Positions 52,359 to 60,457 of a stretch of DNA of 64,000 nt are shown here, piece after piece (position 1 is the stretch's first letter; each line of letters opens with the position of its first letter). The stretch is taken from assembly GCF_000568255.1 (NCBI RefSeq), contig NZ_KK037166.1, forward strand, positions 4,310,374-4,374,373. Reading direction: 5' to 3'. Source of the stretch: Kutzneria sp. 744. Its GTDB lineage: Bacteria; Actinomycetota; Actinomycetes; Mycobacteriales; Pseudonocardiaceae. The notes beneath the pieces were generated by a model that saw only the letters and a list, made by a program, of their open reading frames with translations, was not told the origin of the DNA and did not search any database. The position numbers and the translations under genes are program-made.

Positions 52359-52445
52359 CCAACTGGCTCCTCACGGGGGATCGGTTACGTACATCGTCGA
52401 CACGGTCACCCACCGCGTCCACATCGTCGCGATGACAGGAAAATG

Positions 52446-53387
52446 TCACCGCCCGCAGGCGACGGGCCCGAGCGCCTCGTTCTTCAGCGCGCCGAGGCCG
52501 GTGTGCAGGTAGTAGGCCCAGTAGCCCAGGTTGTCGCCGTAGCGGCTGCGCAGCTTCTGGTTGTCGTAGCCCTCGCCGTAGACCTTGGCGGTGGCGTCGG
52601 CGAACGCGGGCATGTCCAGCGGCACGAAGTCCATCCGGCCCAGACCGCGCAGCAGGATCGCGGCGGCGGAGAACTCGCCGACGCCCTTGATGCCGCGAAG
52701 GGCCTTGGTGGCCTGGGTGTAGGAGGCGGCGCGCAGGTAGTCCTCGCCGATGTCCAGCAGCCCGTCGACCAGGCTGGCCAGGTACTCCGCCTTGCGCGCG
52801 TTCTTGACGATGGCCAGCCAGTCGGCCACCTCCAGCTGCCGCAGGTCGGTGAGCTCGGGAAACGCCTGGAACTCGAGGCCGTCGTAGCTGATCTTGCGGC
52901 CGAACATCGAGGTGATCCGGCGCTTGAGCGACGTGGAGACGTTCTTCGGGGTGCGCTGGGACAACACGGCCCACACGCCGATCTCGGCCACCGTGAGGAA
53001 GCGGACCTGGTGCAGCCCCCACAGCGCCTTGACCAGGCGGGCGTAGTCGGGGTGGTCGCCGTCGGCCTGGGCGTAGAACTCGGTGAGGTCGTCGGACAGG
53101 CTGAGGTAGCCGTCGATCTTGTCCAGCACCTTGGCCCGCAGCCCGTCGGCGATCGGCCGGTCGGAGGTCAGCTCGAAGTCGACGCCGCCGTCGGTCGGCG
53201 TCACCCGGAACACCACGGCCTGCCCGTCGATGGCGATGGCCTTGGTCAGCGTGTCCTCGGTCATGACCTGGTCGCCGCGGCAGGCGCCGAAGCCCTGCAA
53301 GAAGCGGATCGACGTGCGCAGATCGAACGGCTGGGCCGCCGGCAGCACGCCGGAGACCGTGGTCGGGGCGATCGTGCTGGTGGTCAT
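52446..53387 (-). CDS. DNA glycosylase of the HhH-GPD superfamily (AlkA-like)
   Basis: A 313-aa protein with an AlkA_N-like start and an HhH-GPD core: V-W-A-V-L-S-Q-R-T-P, the hairpin L-R-G-I-K-G-V-G-E-F-S-A-A-A-I-L-L-R-G and the catalytic-type Asp in P-L-D-M-P-A-F. The family excises alkylated purines. No Fe-S cluster Cys residues are seen. ATG 53387 is the start. Divergent from a WYL regulator 86 bases away, a common pairing for DNA-damage-responsive genes. Confidence 0.88.
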   Translation of the reverse strand: MTTSTIAPTTVSGVLPAAQPFDLRTSIRFLQGFGACRGDQVMTEDTLTKAIAIDGQAVVFRVTPTDGGVDFELTSDRPIADGLRAKVLDKIDGYLSLSDDLTEFYAQADGDHPDYARLVKALWGLHQVRFLTVAEIGVWAVLSQRTPKNVSTSLKRRITSMFGRKISYDGLEFQAFPELTDLRQLEVADWLAIVKNARKAEYLASLVDGLLDIGEDYLRAASYTQATKALRGIKGVGEFSAAAILLRGLGRMDFVPLDMPAFADATAKVYGEGYDNQKLRSRYGDNLGYWAYYLHTGLGALKNEALGPVACGR

Positions 53388-53428
53388 CGCGGGCTCCCTC
53401 GGTTGTCGTCTGCACCGAAGGTAGAAGG

Positions 53429-53446
53429 CATGTAGGTCAGAACATG
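53429..53446. promoter_or_regulatory. short dyad in the glycosylase/WYL divergent promoter
   Basis: CATGT (53429-53433) and ACATG (53442-53446) are inverted around 8 bases in the 86-base divergent gap, and a further ACAT occurs at 53451. A possible WYL-protein site; arms are short. Confidence 0.35.
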
Positions 53447-53473
53447 TCCCACATCGATGGCATATTTGTCGTC

Positions 53474-54457
53474 ATGACGGACACGCCGGCCCGACTGCTC
53501 ACGCTGCTGTCGCTGCTGCAGACCCCACGCGAGTGGCCGGGCAGCGAGCTGGCCGAGCGCCTCGGGGTCAGCGCCCGCACCATCCGCCGGGACATCGACC
53601 GGCTGCGTGAGCTGGGCTATCCCGTCGAGGCGTCGATGGGCGCGATCGGTGGCTATCGCCTGGTCGCGGGCCAGGCCATGCCGCCGCTGCTGCTGGACGA
53701 CGAGGAGGCGGTGGCCATCGCGGTCGGCCTGCGCACGGCGGCCGGGCACGCGGTGGACGGCATCGAGGAGGCGTCGGTCCGGGCCCTGGCCAAGCTCCTG
53801 CACGTGCTGCCGTCGCGGCTGCGGCACCGGGTCGGGGCCCTGAACGCGGCCACCGAGCCGCTGCTGGGCAGCGGCGGGCCGACCGTCGACCCGGACGAGC
53901 TGGCGGTGATCGCGATGGCCATCGCCAACCACGAGCGGCTGCGGTTCGGCTACCAGGCGGCCGACGGCAGCGAGACCCGGCGGCTGGTCGAGCCGCTGCG
54001 CCTGGTGTCGACCAAGCGGAAGTGGTACCTGGTCGCCTGGGACAACGAGCGATCGGACTGGCGCATCTTCCGCGTGGACCGGATGCGGAACTCGCAGCTC
54101 ACCGGGGCCAGGACCACGCCCCGCGAGCTCCCGGCCAAGGACGCGGCGGCGTACGTGGCCAGCAAGTTGTACGAGCGGTCGCCGACCTATCGGGCCGTGG
54201 CTACCCTGCATGCGCCGATCGACGAAGTGCGGCGGCGGATGGGCGGCGCGCGGGCCGAGCTCGAGGTCGTCGACGAGCACAGCTGCCGACTGCGCACCCG
54301 GGCCGACTCGCTGGACTGGATCGCCTTCCGGCTGGCCATGCTGGGCTGCGACTTCGAGGTGCACGAGCCGCCGGAGCTGGCCGCGTACCTGCGGGGACTG
54401 GGCCGTCGGGTGATCAAGGCCGCGGGCGAGCCGGAGGACGTACAACTTCCGACGTAG
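53474..54457 (+). CDS. WYL-domain HTH regulator (YafY/DeoR-like)
   Basis: A 327-aa regulator: HTH_11 (R-L-L-T-L-L-S-L-L-Q, L-G-V-S-A-R-T-I-R-R-D-I-D-R-L-R), a WYL domain with K-R-K-W-Y-L-V-A-W-D-N-E-R-S-D-W and F-R-V-D-R-M, and a WCX C-terminus. It is a clear paralogue of the 14328-15281 protein. WYL proteins bind nucleic acids and often answer DNA damage. ATG 53474 starts at the domain; ATG 53444 overlaps the promoter dyad. Confidence 0.9.
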   Translation: MTDTPARLLTLLSLLQTPREWPGSELAERLGVSARTIRRDIDRLRELGYPVEASMGAIGGYRLVAGQAMPPLLLDDEEAVAIAVGLRTAAGHAVDGIEEASVRALAKLLHVLPSRLRHRVGALNAATEPLLGSGGPTVDPDELAVIAMAIANHERLRFGYQAADGSETRRLVEPLRLVSTKRKWYLVAWDNERSDWRIFRVDRMRNSQLTGARTTPRELPAKDAAAYVASKLYERSPTYRAVATLHAPIDEVRRRMGGARAELEVVDEHSCRLRTRADSLDWIAFRLAMLGCDFEVHEPPELAAYLRGLGRRVIKAAGEPEDVQLPT

Positions 54458-54561
54458 CGGCATGACGCTTTGCACCCAAACCTGGCCCGCACGCTGGCCG
54501 CCGCCGCCTTCACGCCCCTAGCCTCGATGGTGGGAAAGTCCTGTCGTCGAAGGAGGAAACC

Positions 54562-55554
54562 GTGACCGCGATGCAGTCGGCGCACGCCATCGACGAGGAA
54601 ACCCTGAACCTGTACCGGCTGACGCTGCGCTACGACACCCTCGACAGCGAGCTCGTCGCGCGTGAGGCCGACATCCCGCAGGACCGCGCGGCCGACGCGC
54701 TGGCCCGGCTGCACGCCGCCCGGCTCATCCAACCGGTCGGCGTCGGCGGGCATTTCCGTCCCACCTCGCCGGAATGGGCCGAGGCGGAGCTGCTGACCCC
54801 CGTGCTGGCCGAGATGTACGCCAAGCAGCGGTTCATCGAGGAGACCCGCAAGACCTTGCAGGGACTGGGAACCGTGTACCGCGAGGCCAGGGGCAACGGC
54901 CCGCTGGGCGAGGACTTCACGTTCCTGCCGCCGGGCGACGCGGTCAAGGCCGCCTGCTACCGGCTGATCCAGGAGTGCACCATGGAGTTCGCCGCGACCC
55001 ACCTGAGCTCGACGGCCGTCGGCGATGTGCTGCCGGACGAGACCGAGATGGCGCGGCGCGGCATCTCCGTGCGAACCCTGGTGCAGCACAGCGTGTTGGC
55101 CAAGCTGACCGTTCAGTCCTATGTGAACAAACTGACCGGCGCCGGCGGGGAGGTGCGTGCGCTGCCCCAGCTGTGGTTCCGGCTGGCGATCTTCGACCGC
55201 CGCACGGTCCTGGTGTCCGCCGGCCCCGGTGACGAGGCGGCCGGCGCGGTACTGGTCCGCAATCCCATGGTGGTGGCCCGGGTGCACGAGGTGTTCGAGC
55301 ACCTGTGGGGCACCGCGACGTCCGATATGGACGGTGAGAGCGGGCGGGGTGAGCTGGCGTCGTCGCAGCTGCGGGCGGCCGTGGCGCAGATGCTGGCTAC
55401 GGGTTGCACCGACGAGGTCTCCGCCCGGCGACTCGGGATGTCGCTGCGGACCTACCGGCGGCACGTCGCCAACATGATGACCGAACTCGGCGCCCGCACC
55501 CGCTTCCAGGCCGGCCTCCTGGCCCGCGACGCCGGCCTCCTCCCTGCGGTATAA
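54562..55554 (+). CDS. LuxR-type (TrmB-like) transcriptional regulator
   Basis: A 330-aa regulator. The N-terminal winged helix (L-N-L-Y-R-L-T-L-R-Y, R-A-A-D-A-L-A-R-L-H-A-A-R-L-I-Q-P-V) resembles TrmB/HTH_20 domains; the C-terminus is a LuxR HTH (T-D-E-V-S-A-R-R-L-G-M-S-L-R-T-Y-R-R-H-V-A-N-M-M). This architecture is common near actinomycete biosynthetic clusters. GTG 54562 has AGGAGG 5 bases upstream. It is convergent with the polyketide-like operon and could be its regulator; that is an inference. Confidence 0.88.
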   Translation: MTAMQSAHAIDEETLNLYRLTLRYDTLDSELVAREADIPQDRAADALARLHAARLIQPVGVGGHFRPTSPEWAEAELLTPVLAEMYAKQRFIEETRKTLQGLGTVYREARGNGPLGEDFTFLPPGDAVKAACYRLIQECTMEFAATHLSSTAVGDVLPDETEMARRGISVRTLVQHSVLAKLTVQSYVNKLTGAGGEVRALPQLWFRLAIFDRRTVLVSAGPGDEAAGAVLVRNPMVVARVHEVFEHLWGTATSDMDGESGRGELASSQLRAAVAQMLATGCTDEVSARRLGMSLRTYRRHVANMMTELGARTRFQAGLLARDAGLLPAV

Positions 55555-55566
55555 GGAAAGCCTCGA

Positions 55567-55596
55567 AAAGGCCGGCACCCACGGGTGCCGGCCTTT
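55567..55596. terminator. strong hairpin terminator
   Basis: AAAGGCCGGCACCC (55567-55580) pairs perfectly with GGGTGCCGGCCTTT (55583-55596), 13 bases after the LuxR-type gene stop. A T-poor tail follows (CGTTTA), as usual in actinomycetes. Confidence 0.88.
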
Positions 55597-55601
55597 CGTT
55601 T

Positions 55602-55720
55602 ACCCCCGCGAGTCCCGCCCAGCGTCACACTGAATGCCGGTTTCGCGCAGAACAGAGACCTGAGCCTCAGTTCTGCCCGAAACCGTATTTCGGTGTGTCG
55701 GAGAGCGTGACTCGCGGGGG
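55602..55720. repeat. palindromic intergenic repeat, copy B (119 bp)
   Basis: Outer arms CCCCCGCGAGTC-CGC (55603-55618) and GCG-GACTCGCGGGGG (55705-55720) match at 15 of 16 positions. Inner arms CGGTTTCG-GCAGAAC and GTTCTGC-CGAAACCG also pair, with a loop of about 16 bases, so the whole element is one long imperfect palindrome. Its right end repeats copy A at 40764-40805. It has no open frame; it behaves like a REP or MITE-like element at a convergent gene junction. Confidence 0.78.
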
Positions 55721-55775
55721 GAAAGACAGACGCAGGTCCCGGGAGGGGGCCCGGGACCTGCGTCATGGGGGAGGG

Positions 55776-57248
55776 TCAGGCGGCCGCGGCCGGCTTGACC
55801 TTCTTGGGCAGGGCGAACATCAGGGCGAACGCGAGGATGAGGCCGCCGGCCACCCACCAGAGGCCGTGGCTGAAGGCGGTGCTGTAGGCCGCGGCGCGGT
55901 TGGGGTCGGTGGGGGCGATGTCGCCGACGGCGCCGAAGAAGGCCACCGACACCAGGCCGAGGCCGAAGGCCCAGCCGATCTGCTGCACGGTGCTGATCAG
56001 GCCGGAGGCGGAGCCGGAGTGCTCGGCCGGCACGTCGGACAGGATGGCGTCGGTGATCGGCGAGATGATCAGGCCCATGCCGAAGCCCATCACCAGCAGC
56101 GCGGGGATCATCTCCCACGTGGTGATGCCGGTGCCGATGCCGTTGACCAGCAGCATGTAGACCAGCACGCCGACGGTCATGACCAGCGCGCCGGCCTGGA
56201 GCACCTTGCGGCCGAACTTGGGCACCAGCACGGCCACGGACACGCCGGCCGCGCCGCCGACGGCGATGGAGAACGGGACGGCGGTCAGGCCGGCCTGCAG
56301 GGTGTCCCAGCCGAGGCCGGTCTGCATGTACAGCGTCCAGATCAGGAAGAAGATGCCGGTGGTGGCGCCGAAGACCAGCTGGACGCCGATGCCGGCGGCG
56401 AAGCTCTTGATACGGAACAGGGACAGCTCGACCAGCGGCGAGCCGTCGCGGCGCATCTTGGCCCGCTCGAAGGCGACGAAGCCGACGAACACGGCCACGC
56501 CGGCGGCCATCAGCGCGAACGTCCACAGTGGCCAGCCGAGCTGCTCGCCCTGGGTCAGCGGGAACAGCACCAGCAGCAGGCCGGCGGTGGCCAGCACGGT
56601 GCCGACGATGTCGATGCGCAACGCGTTGGGGCTGCGGGACTCGGTGATGAACTTGGCGCCGAGCACCAGGCCGGCGATGCCGATGGGCAGGTTGACCAGG
56701 AAGATCGGCCGCCACTCCAGGCCGAAGAGGTTCCACTGCGTCAGCAGCGCGCCCAGCAGCGGGCCGGCGACGGCGCCGAGGCCGACCATCGCGCCGTACA
56801 TGCCGAACACCTTGCCCCGCTCCTCGGCCGGGAAGGTGACGTGGATGATCGACAGCACCTGCGGCACCATCATCGCGCCGGCCACGCCCTGCAGCACCCG
56901 GGACGCCACCAGCATGTCGGGGCTGACCGCGAGGCCGCACAGCGCGGAGGCGACGGTGAAGCCGCCGATACCGAGCAGGAACAGGCGCTTGCGGCCGAAG
57001 ATGTCGCCGAGTCGGCCGCCGGTGATCAGGCCGAGCGCGAACGCCAGCGCGTAGCCGCCGGTGATCCACTGGACGGCGCTGAACGAGGCGCCGGTGTCCC
57101 GCTGGATGCTGGGCACGGCGATGTTGACGATGGTGACGTCGACCAGGTCCATGAAGGCGGCGGTCATCACCACCGCGAGGGCGAGCCACCGGCGGCGATC
57201 GGCCGCGGCGGGCGCTGTGGGAGCCACAGCGGTGGGGGCGATGGTCAT
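55776..57248 (-). CDS. MFS exporter (DHA2, 14 helices)
   Basis: A 490-aa membrane protein with about 14 helices. L-V-D-V-T-I-V-N-I-A-V-P-S-I in helix 1, G-R-L-G-D-I-F-G-R-K-R (motif A) and G-A-V-A-G-P-L-L-G-A (motif C) mark a drug/proton antiporter. ATG 57248 lies 6 bases after the MMPL gene stop. As the last gene of the operon with a TcmI-type cyclase it probably exports the product. Confidence 0.93.
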   Translation of the reverse strand: MTIAPTAVAPTAPAAADRRRWLALAVVMTAAFMDLVDVTIVNIAVPSIQRDTGASFSAVQWITGGYALAFALGLITGGRLGDIFGRKRLFLLGIGGFTVASALCGLAVSPDMLVASRVLQGVAGAMMVPQVLSIIHVTFPAEERGKVFGMYGAMVGLGAVAGPLLGALLTQWNLFGLEWRPIFLVNLPIGIAGLVLGAKFITESRSPNALRIDIVGTVLATAGLLLVLFPLTQGEQLGWPLWTFALMAAGVAVFVGFVAFERAKMRRDGSPLVELSLFRIKSFAAGIGVQLVFGATTGIFFLIWTLYMQTGLGWDTLQAGLTAVPFSIAVGGAAGVSVAVLVPKFGRKVLQAGALVMTVGVLVYMLLVNGIGTGITTWEMIPALLVMGFGMGLIISPITDAILSDVPAEHSGSASGLISTVQQIGWAFGLGLVSVAFFGAVGDIAPTDPNRAAAYSTAFSHGLWWVAGGLILAFALMFALPKKVKPAAAA

Positions 57249-57254
57249 CCGTCT

Positions 57255-59387
57255 CTACCTTTCCTGCGCTTCGAGTGGAGCAGCGGTGACGCTAGCCCCG
57301 ATGTAGGCCAGTTCCCGTCCTACTTCCGGACCGGGTGTTTCGGTGCGGACCCGGCGCGGCCACCACATGGCCTCCCCCAGGTCCAGGGTCAGCGCGGTGA
57401 CCAGCACCGAGCGGACCACGAACGTGTCGATCAGCACGCCGACGGCGACGGTGAAGCCGAGCTCGGCGGCGAACACCATCGGCAGCGACGCCATGGCGGC
57501 GAACGTGCCGGCCAGCACCAGGCCGGCCGAAGTGATCACGCCACCGGTCGCCGTCAGGCCGGTCAGCGCGCCCCGCCTGGTGCCCAGCCGCCGGGATTCC
57601 TCCCGCACCCTGGTCACCAGGAAGATGTTGTAGTCCACGCCGAGCGCCACCAGGAAGGTGAACGCCTGCAACGGGAACGCGGCGTCCATGCCGCCGAAGT
57701 GGAACACGTGGTCGAATACCACGGTGCTGATGCCCATGGTCGCGGCGAAGGACAGCACCACGGTGCCGACCAGCACCAGCGGCGCGACGATCGACCGCAG
57801 CAACAGCACCAGGATCGCCAGCACCACCAGCAGGATGGCCGGGATGACCACGAGCGAGTCGCGGGCGGCGCCGTCCTGCATGTCCAGCGTGATGGCCGAA
57901 CCGCCGCCGACCTCCGCCTCGGCGCCCTTGATGCCGTGCACGACGTCACGCACCTGCCGCGCGGTGGCCAGCGATTCCGGGCTGTCCGAGGCCGCCCGAG
58001 GCGTGGCCATGATGAACGCCTTGCCGTCCTTGGCATCCAGCTGCACGACCGTGGCGATGGTGGGCATCAGGGACAGCGTGAGCCGCACCTGGTCCGAAGT
58101 GGACGAGTTCGCCACGACACAGATCGGATTGCCGGCGCCGGCCGGAAAGTGCTGTGTCTGCAGCTGTTCGCCGGCGACGGCCTCGGTGACCTTGGTGAAC
58201 TGGTCGTCCTGCGGGATGCCCTCGGCGTGCAGGCCGACCATGCCCAGCGCGAACGAACCGAGCACGACCGCGGTGCCGATCCAGGTCAGCCGAGGCTTGC
58301 GGGCCACCAGTTTCCCGATACGGGCCCAGATTCCCTCGCCGGCCGGCGGCAGCGATCCGAACGCCGGCCGAACCGGCCAGAAGATCCACCGGCCGCAGAT
58401 CACCAGCAGCGCCGGCATGAGCGTCATCATCGCCAGCAGGGCGACCACGATGCCGACCGCGCACACCGGCCCCAGACCGCTGGTGGAGTTCAGGGTGGCC
58501 AGCATCAGCACGAGCAGGCTGACCGCGACCGTCGCGGCGCTGGCGATGATCGCCGGGCCGGATCGGCGCAGCGCCGCCGCCATCGCGTCGTGCCGGTCCA
58601 CGTGCAGCCGCAGCTCCTCGCGATATCGGGCCACCAGCAGCAGCGCGTAGTCCGTGGCCGCGCCGAACACCAGCACGCTCAGGATGAAGCTGCTCTGCGA
58701 GTTCACGACGATGCCGGCGTACTTGGCCAGCACCGCGATCACCGCCTCCGAGGCGAACACGGCCACCACGGCGGTGATCACCGGCAGCAGCCACAGGGTC
58801 GGGCTGCGGTAGGTGAACAGCAGGATGGCCACGACCACCAGCACAGCGATGATCATCAGCAGGTCGGCGTCGCCGAACGCCTTGCCGGAGTCCGAGGCGT
58901 AGCCGCCGGGGCCGGTGACATGGCTGACCAGACCGCCGGAGTCCTTGCCGGCTATGGCGTTCAGCGCGTCGACGACCTTGGCGATGCCGGTCCAGCCGGA
59001 CTCGCCGACCCGCACCGGAACCACGGTGGCCACGGCCTTGAGGTCATCGGACACCAGCGGCAGCTGCACCTGGCCGGTCACGTCCGGCACGTGCTGGAAC
59101 AGCACCGCGTCGGCGTTGACCTTCTTCAGGTCGGCCGGCGTGAGTCCGCTCGACCGGGCGTAGACGACGATGGTCGGCATGGTGTCGCCGGCCTCGAACT
59201 TCTGGGCGGCGGCCAGGAACTTGGCCGACTCCGACGAACTCGGCAGCCAGGCCGAGATGTCGTTGCGCTGCACCGAGCCGAGCATGCCGGCCAGCGAGAA
59301 GGCCGGCACGAGCAGCGCGATCCAGGCCACCAGCACGACCCACTTGGCCCGGCGCCCACCGGGCAGGGCAACGATTCTGCGGAACAT
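57255..59387 (-). CDS. MMPL-family RND transporter
   Basis: A 710-aa membrane protein with the MMPL layout: helix 1, a large extracytoplasmic loop (about 35-180), helices 2-6 (I-I-A-V-L-V-V-V-A-I-L-L-F-T-Y-R, F-G-A-A-T-D-Y-A-L-L-L-V-A-R-Y-R-E-E), helix 7, a second loop, and helices 8-12 (A-L-G-V-D-Y-N-I-F-L-V-T-R-V-R-E-E). The duplicated D-Y motifs are proton-relay residues. Actinomycete members export lipids, polyketides or siderophores. It lies between a secreted protein gene (13-base gap) and the MFS gene. Confidence 0.93.
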   Translation of the reverse strand: MFRRIVALPGGRRAKWVVLVAWIALLVPAFSLAGMLGSVQRNDISAWLPSSSESAKFLAAAQKFEAGDTMPTIVVYARSSGLTPADLKKVNADAVLFQHVPDVTGQVQLPLVSDDLKAVATVVPVRVGESGWTGIAKVVDALNAIAGKDSGGLVSHVTGPGGYASDSGKAFGDADLLMIIAVLVVVAILLFTYRSPTLWLLPVITAVVAVFASEAVIAVLAKYAGIVVNSQSSFILSVLVFGAATDYALLLVARYREELRLHVDRHDAMAAALRRSGPAIIASAATVAVSLLVLMLATLNSTSGLGPVCAVGIVVALLAMMTLMPALLVICGRWIFWPVRPAFGSLPPAGEGIWARIGKLVARKPRLTWIGTAVVLGSFALGMVGLHAEGIPQDDQFTKVTEAVAGEQLQTQHFPAGAGNPICVVANSSTSDQVRLTLSLMPTIATVVQLDAKDGKAFIMATPRAASDSPESLATARQVRDVVHGIKGAEAEVGGGSAITLDMQDGAARDSLVVIPAILLVVLAILVLLLRSIVAPLVLVGTVVLSFAATMGISTVVFDHVFHFGGMDAAFPLQAFTFLVALGVDYNIFLVTRVREESRRLGTRRGALTGLTATGGVITSAGLVLAGTFAAMASLPMVFAAELGFTVAVGVLIDTFVVRSVLVTALTLDLGEAMWWPRRVRTETPGPEVGRELAYIGASVTAAPLEAQER

Positions 59388-59400
59388 GACTCAGCCCTCC

Positions 59401-60006
59401 TCAGGTGTGGTAGACGTCGATGTGCCAGCGGCCGTCGGCCTGGTTCACCGTGCGGACATGCCATTCCACGGTGATCGGGATGCCGTTGATGATCACGTAG
59501 AAGTCGGCGGCCACGGTGACCTTCCCGGTGCCGTCGGCGGTGTGCGAGGACCAGTCCTTCAGGGCGTCGTAGGCGAATCCGCCGTAGTGGCAGGTTCCGC
59601 CGGTGGCCGACACGGCCGCGCCGTCGTACCTCAGTCCGAAGTCGACGGACGCGTGCCAGGCGTCGCAGCTGTAGGCGGAGCACAACTGCACGGTCCGGGC
59701 CGTCTTCGTCGAGGCGAAGGTGGCGATGTTGACGCAGTCGGTCTCCGGCACGCCTTCGGGGTACTTCTTGTGCAGGAAGGCGCATTCCGCGGTGGAGCCG
59801 GTGTAGCGGACGCTGATGGTCCCCTCGGCCGGCGCGTCGGCGTTGACGATGAGCTTGCCGGACAAGGCAGACGTGGCGCCGACGATGCTGTCGCCGACCG
59901 GGGCGGCCGGCGCCTTTCCGGTTCCGCCGAGGAATGCGGTGGACACGCCGAGTGCGACGACCGCCGCGGCCACCGCCAGCATGCCGGCTCTGCGTACTCG
60001 GGACAC
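59401..60006 (-). CDS. hypothetical secreted protein of the polyketide-like operon
   Basis: A 201-aa protein, GTG start at 60006 with GGAAGGAAA upstream. It has a signal peptide (R-R-A-G-M-L-A-V-A-A-A-V-V-A-L-G) and possible cleavage near A-P-A-A-P. The mature part has five or six Cys (C-A-F-L-H-K, D-C-V-N-I, L-C-S-A-Y-S-C, G-T-C-H-Y) and a beta-rich C-terminus (F-Y-V-I-I-N-G-I-P-I-T-V-E-W-H-V). I do not recognise the family. Placement before MMPL suggests a role in export or binding of the product. Confidence 0.78.
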   Translation of the reverse strand: MSRVRRAGMLAVAAAVVALGVSTAFLGGTGKAPAAPVGDSIVGATSALSGKLIVNADAPAEGTISVRYTGSTAECAFLHKKYPEGVPETDCVNIATFASTKTARTVQLCSAYSCDAWHASVDFGLRYDGAAVSATGGTCHYGGFAYDALKDWSSHTADGTGKVTVAADFYVIINGIPITVEWHVRTVNQADGRWHIDVYHT

Positions 60007-60124
60007 TGTCGTGTTTCCTTCCTTTTTCCGGCATGGTCAAGTCTGCCCAGCCCGGCCGGCGCCGGGAAGGCGGTGGAACTGGCACCCTGCTGCCTGGCAG
60101 CTTCCTGCCATCAGGGCTCAGCGG
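60007..60124 (-). other. 118-base gap within the operon, possible internal promoter
   Basis: The stretch contains CCCGGCCGGCGCCGGG-type inverted GC repeats near 60050 and, on the minus strand, CTTGACCATGCCGG followed by GAAAAAGGAAGG before the secreted-protein GTG. TTGACC could be a -35 box, so export genes may have their own promoter. No gene fits here. Confidence 0.4.
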
Positions 60125-60445
60125 TCACGCCGACCAGTGGTAGAACTGCTCGGCCATGGCGTCGCGCGGGGAACGCCAGGTCTGCGGGTCGTAGGGCTCG
60201 ATGTGGTTGGCCAGCTTGTCGTTGACGTCGACGAAGAGCTCGTGCCCGCGCACGTCCTCGACCCGCTGCGGGCCCCGCTCGTCGGTCTCGAACAGGTGGA
60301 AGTACAGGCCCTGGTAGCGGAACAGCTGGCGGCGGGTGACGCCGACCAGCCCGGGCAGGGCGGTGCGGTCCGACTCGGTGAAGATGTCGGCGACCCGCCC
60401 GGCCGCGTCCGGCGTCATCCGGGCGACGATGAGCGTGGTGGTCAT
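60125..60445 (-). CDS. TcmI-family type II polyketide cyclase
   Basis: A 106-aa ferredoxin-like dimeric alpha/beta-barrel protein. Landmarks: V-A-R-M-T-P-D-A-A-G-R-V-A-D-I-F-T-E-S-D, V-G-V-T-R-R-Q-L-F-R-Y-Q-G-L-Y-F-H-L and the C-terminal P-R-D-A-M-A-E-Q-F-Y-H-W. It follows the TcmI/WhiE-ORFVII cyclases, which close late rings of aromatic polyketides. No ketosynthase is in the window, but the operon continues upstream past the right edge. ATG 60445 lies 12 bases after the acyltransferase stop. Confidence 0.9.
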   Translation of the reverse strand: MTTTLIVARMTPDAAGRVADIFTESDRTALPGLVGVTRRQLFRYQGLYFHLFETDERGPQRVEDVRGHELFVDVNDKLANHIEPYDPQTWRSPRDAMAEQFYHWSA

Positions 60446-60457
60446 GACGGCCTCCGA

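Noticed and set aside
55404-59474. 1356-aa open frame on the plus strand
   Set aside because: Antisense to the MFS and MMPL genes with biased Gly/Asp/His/Gln composition and no recognisable fold.
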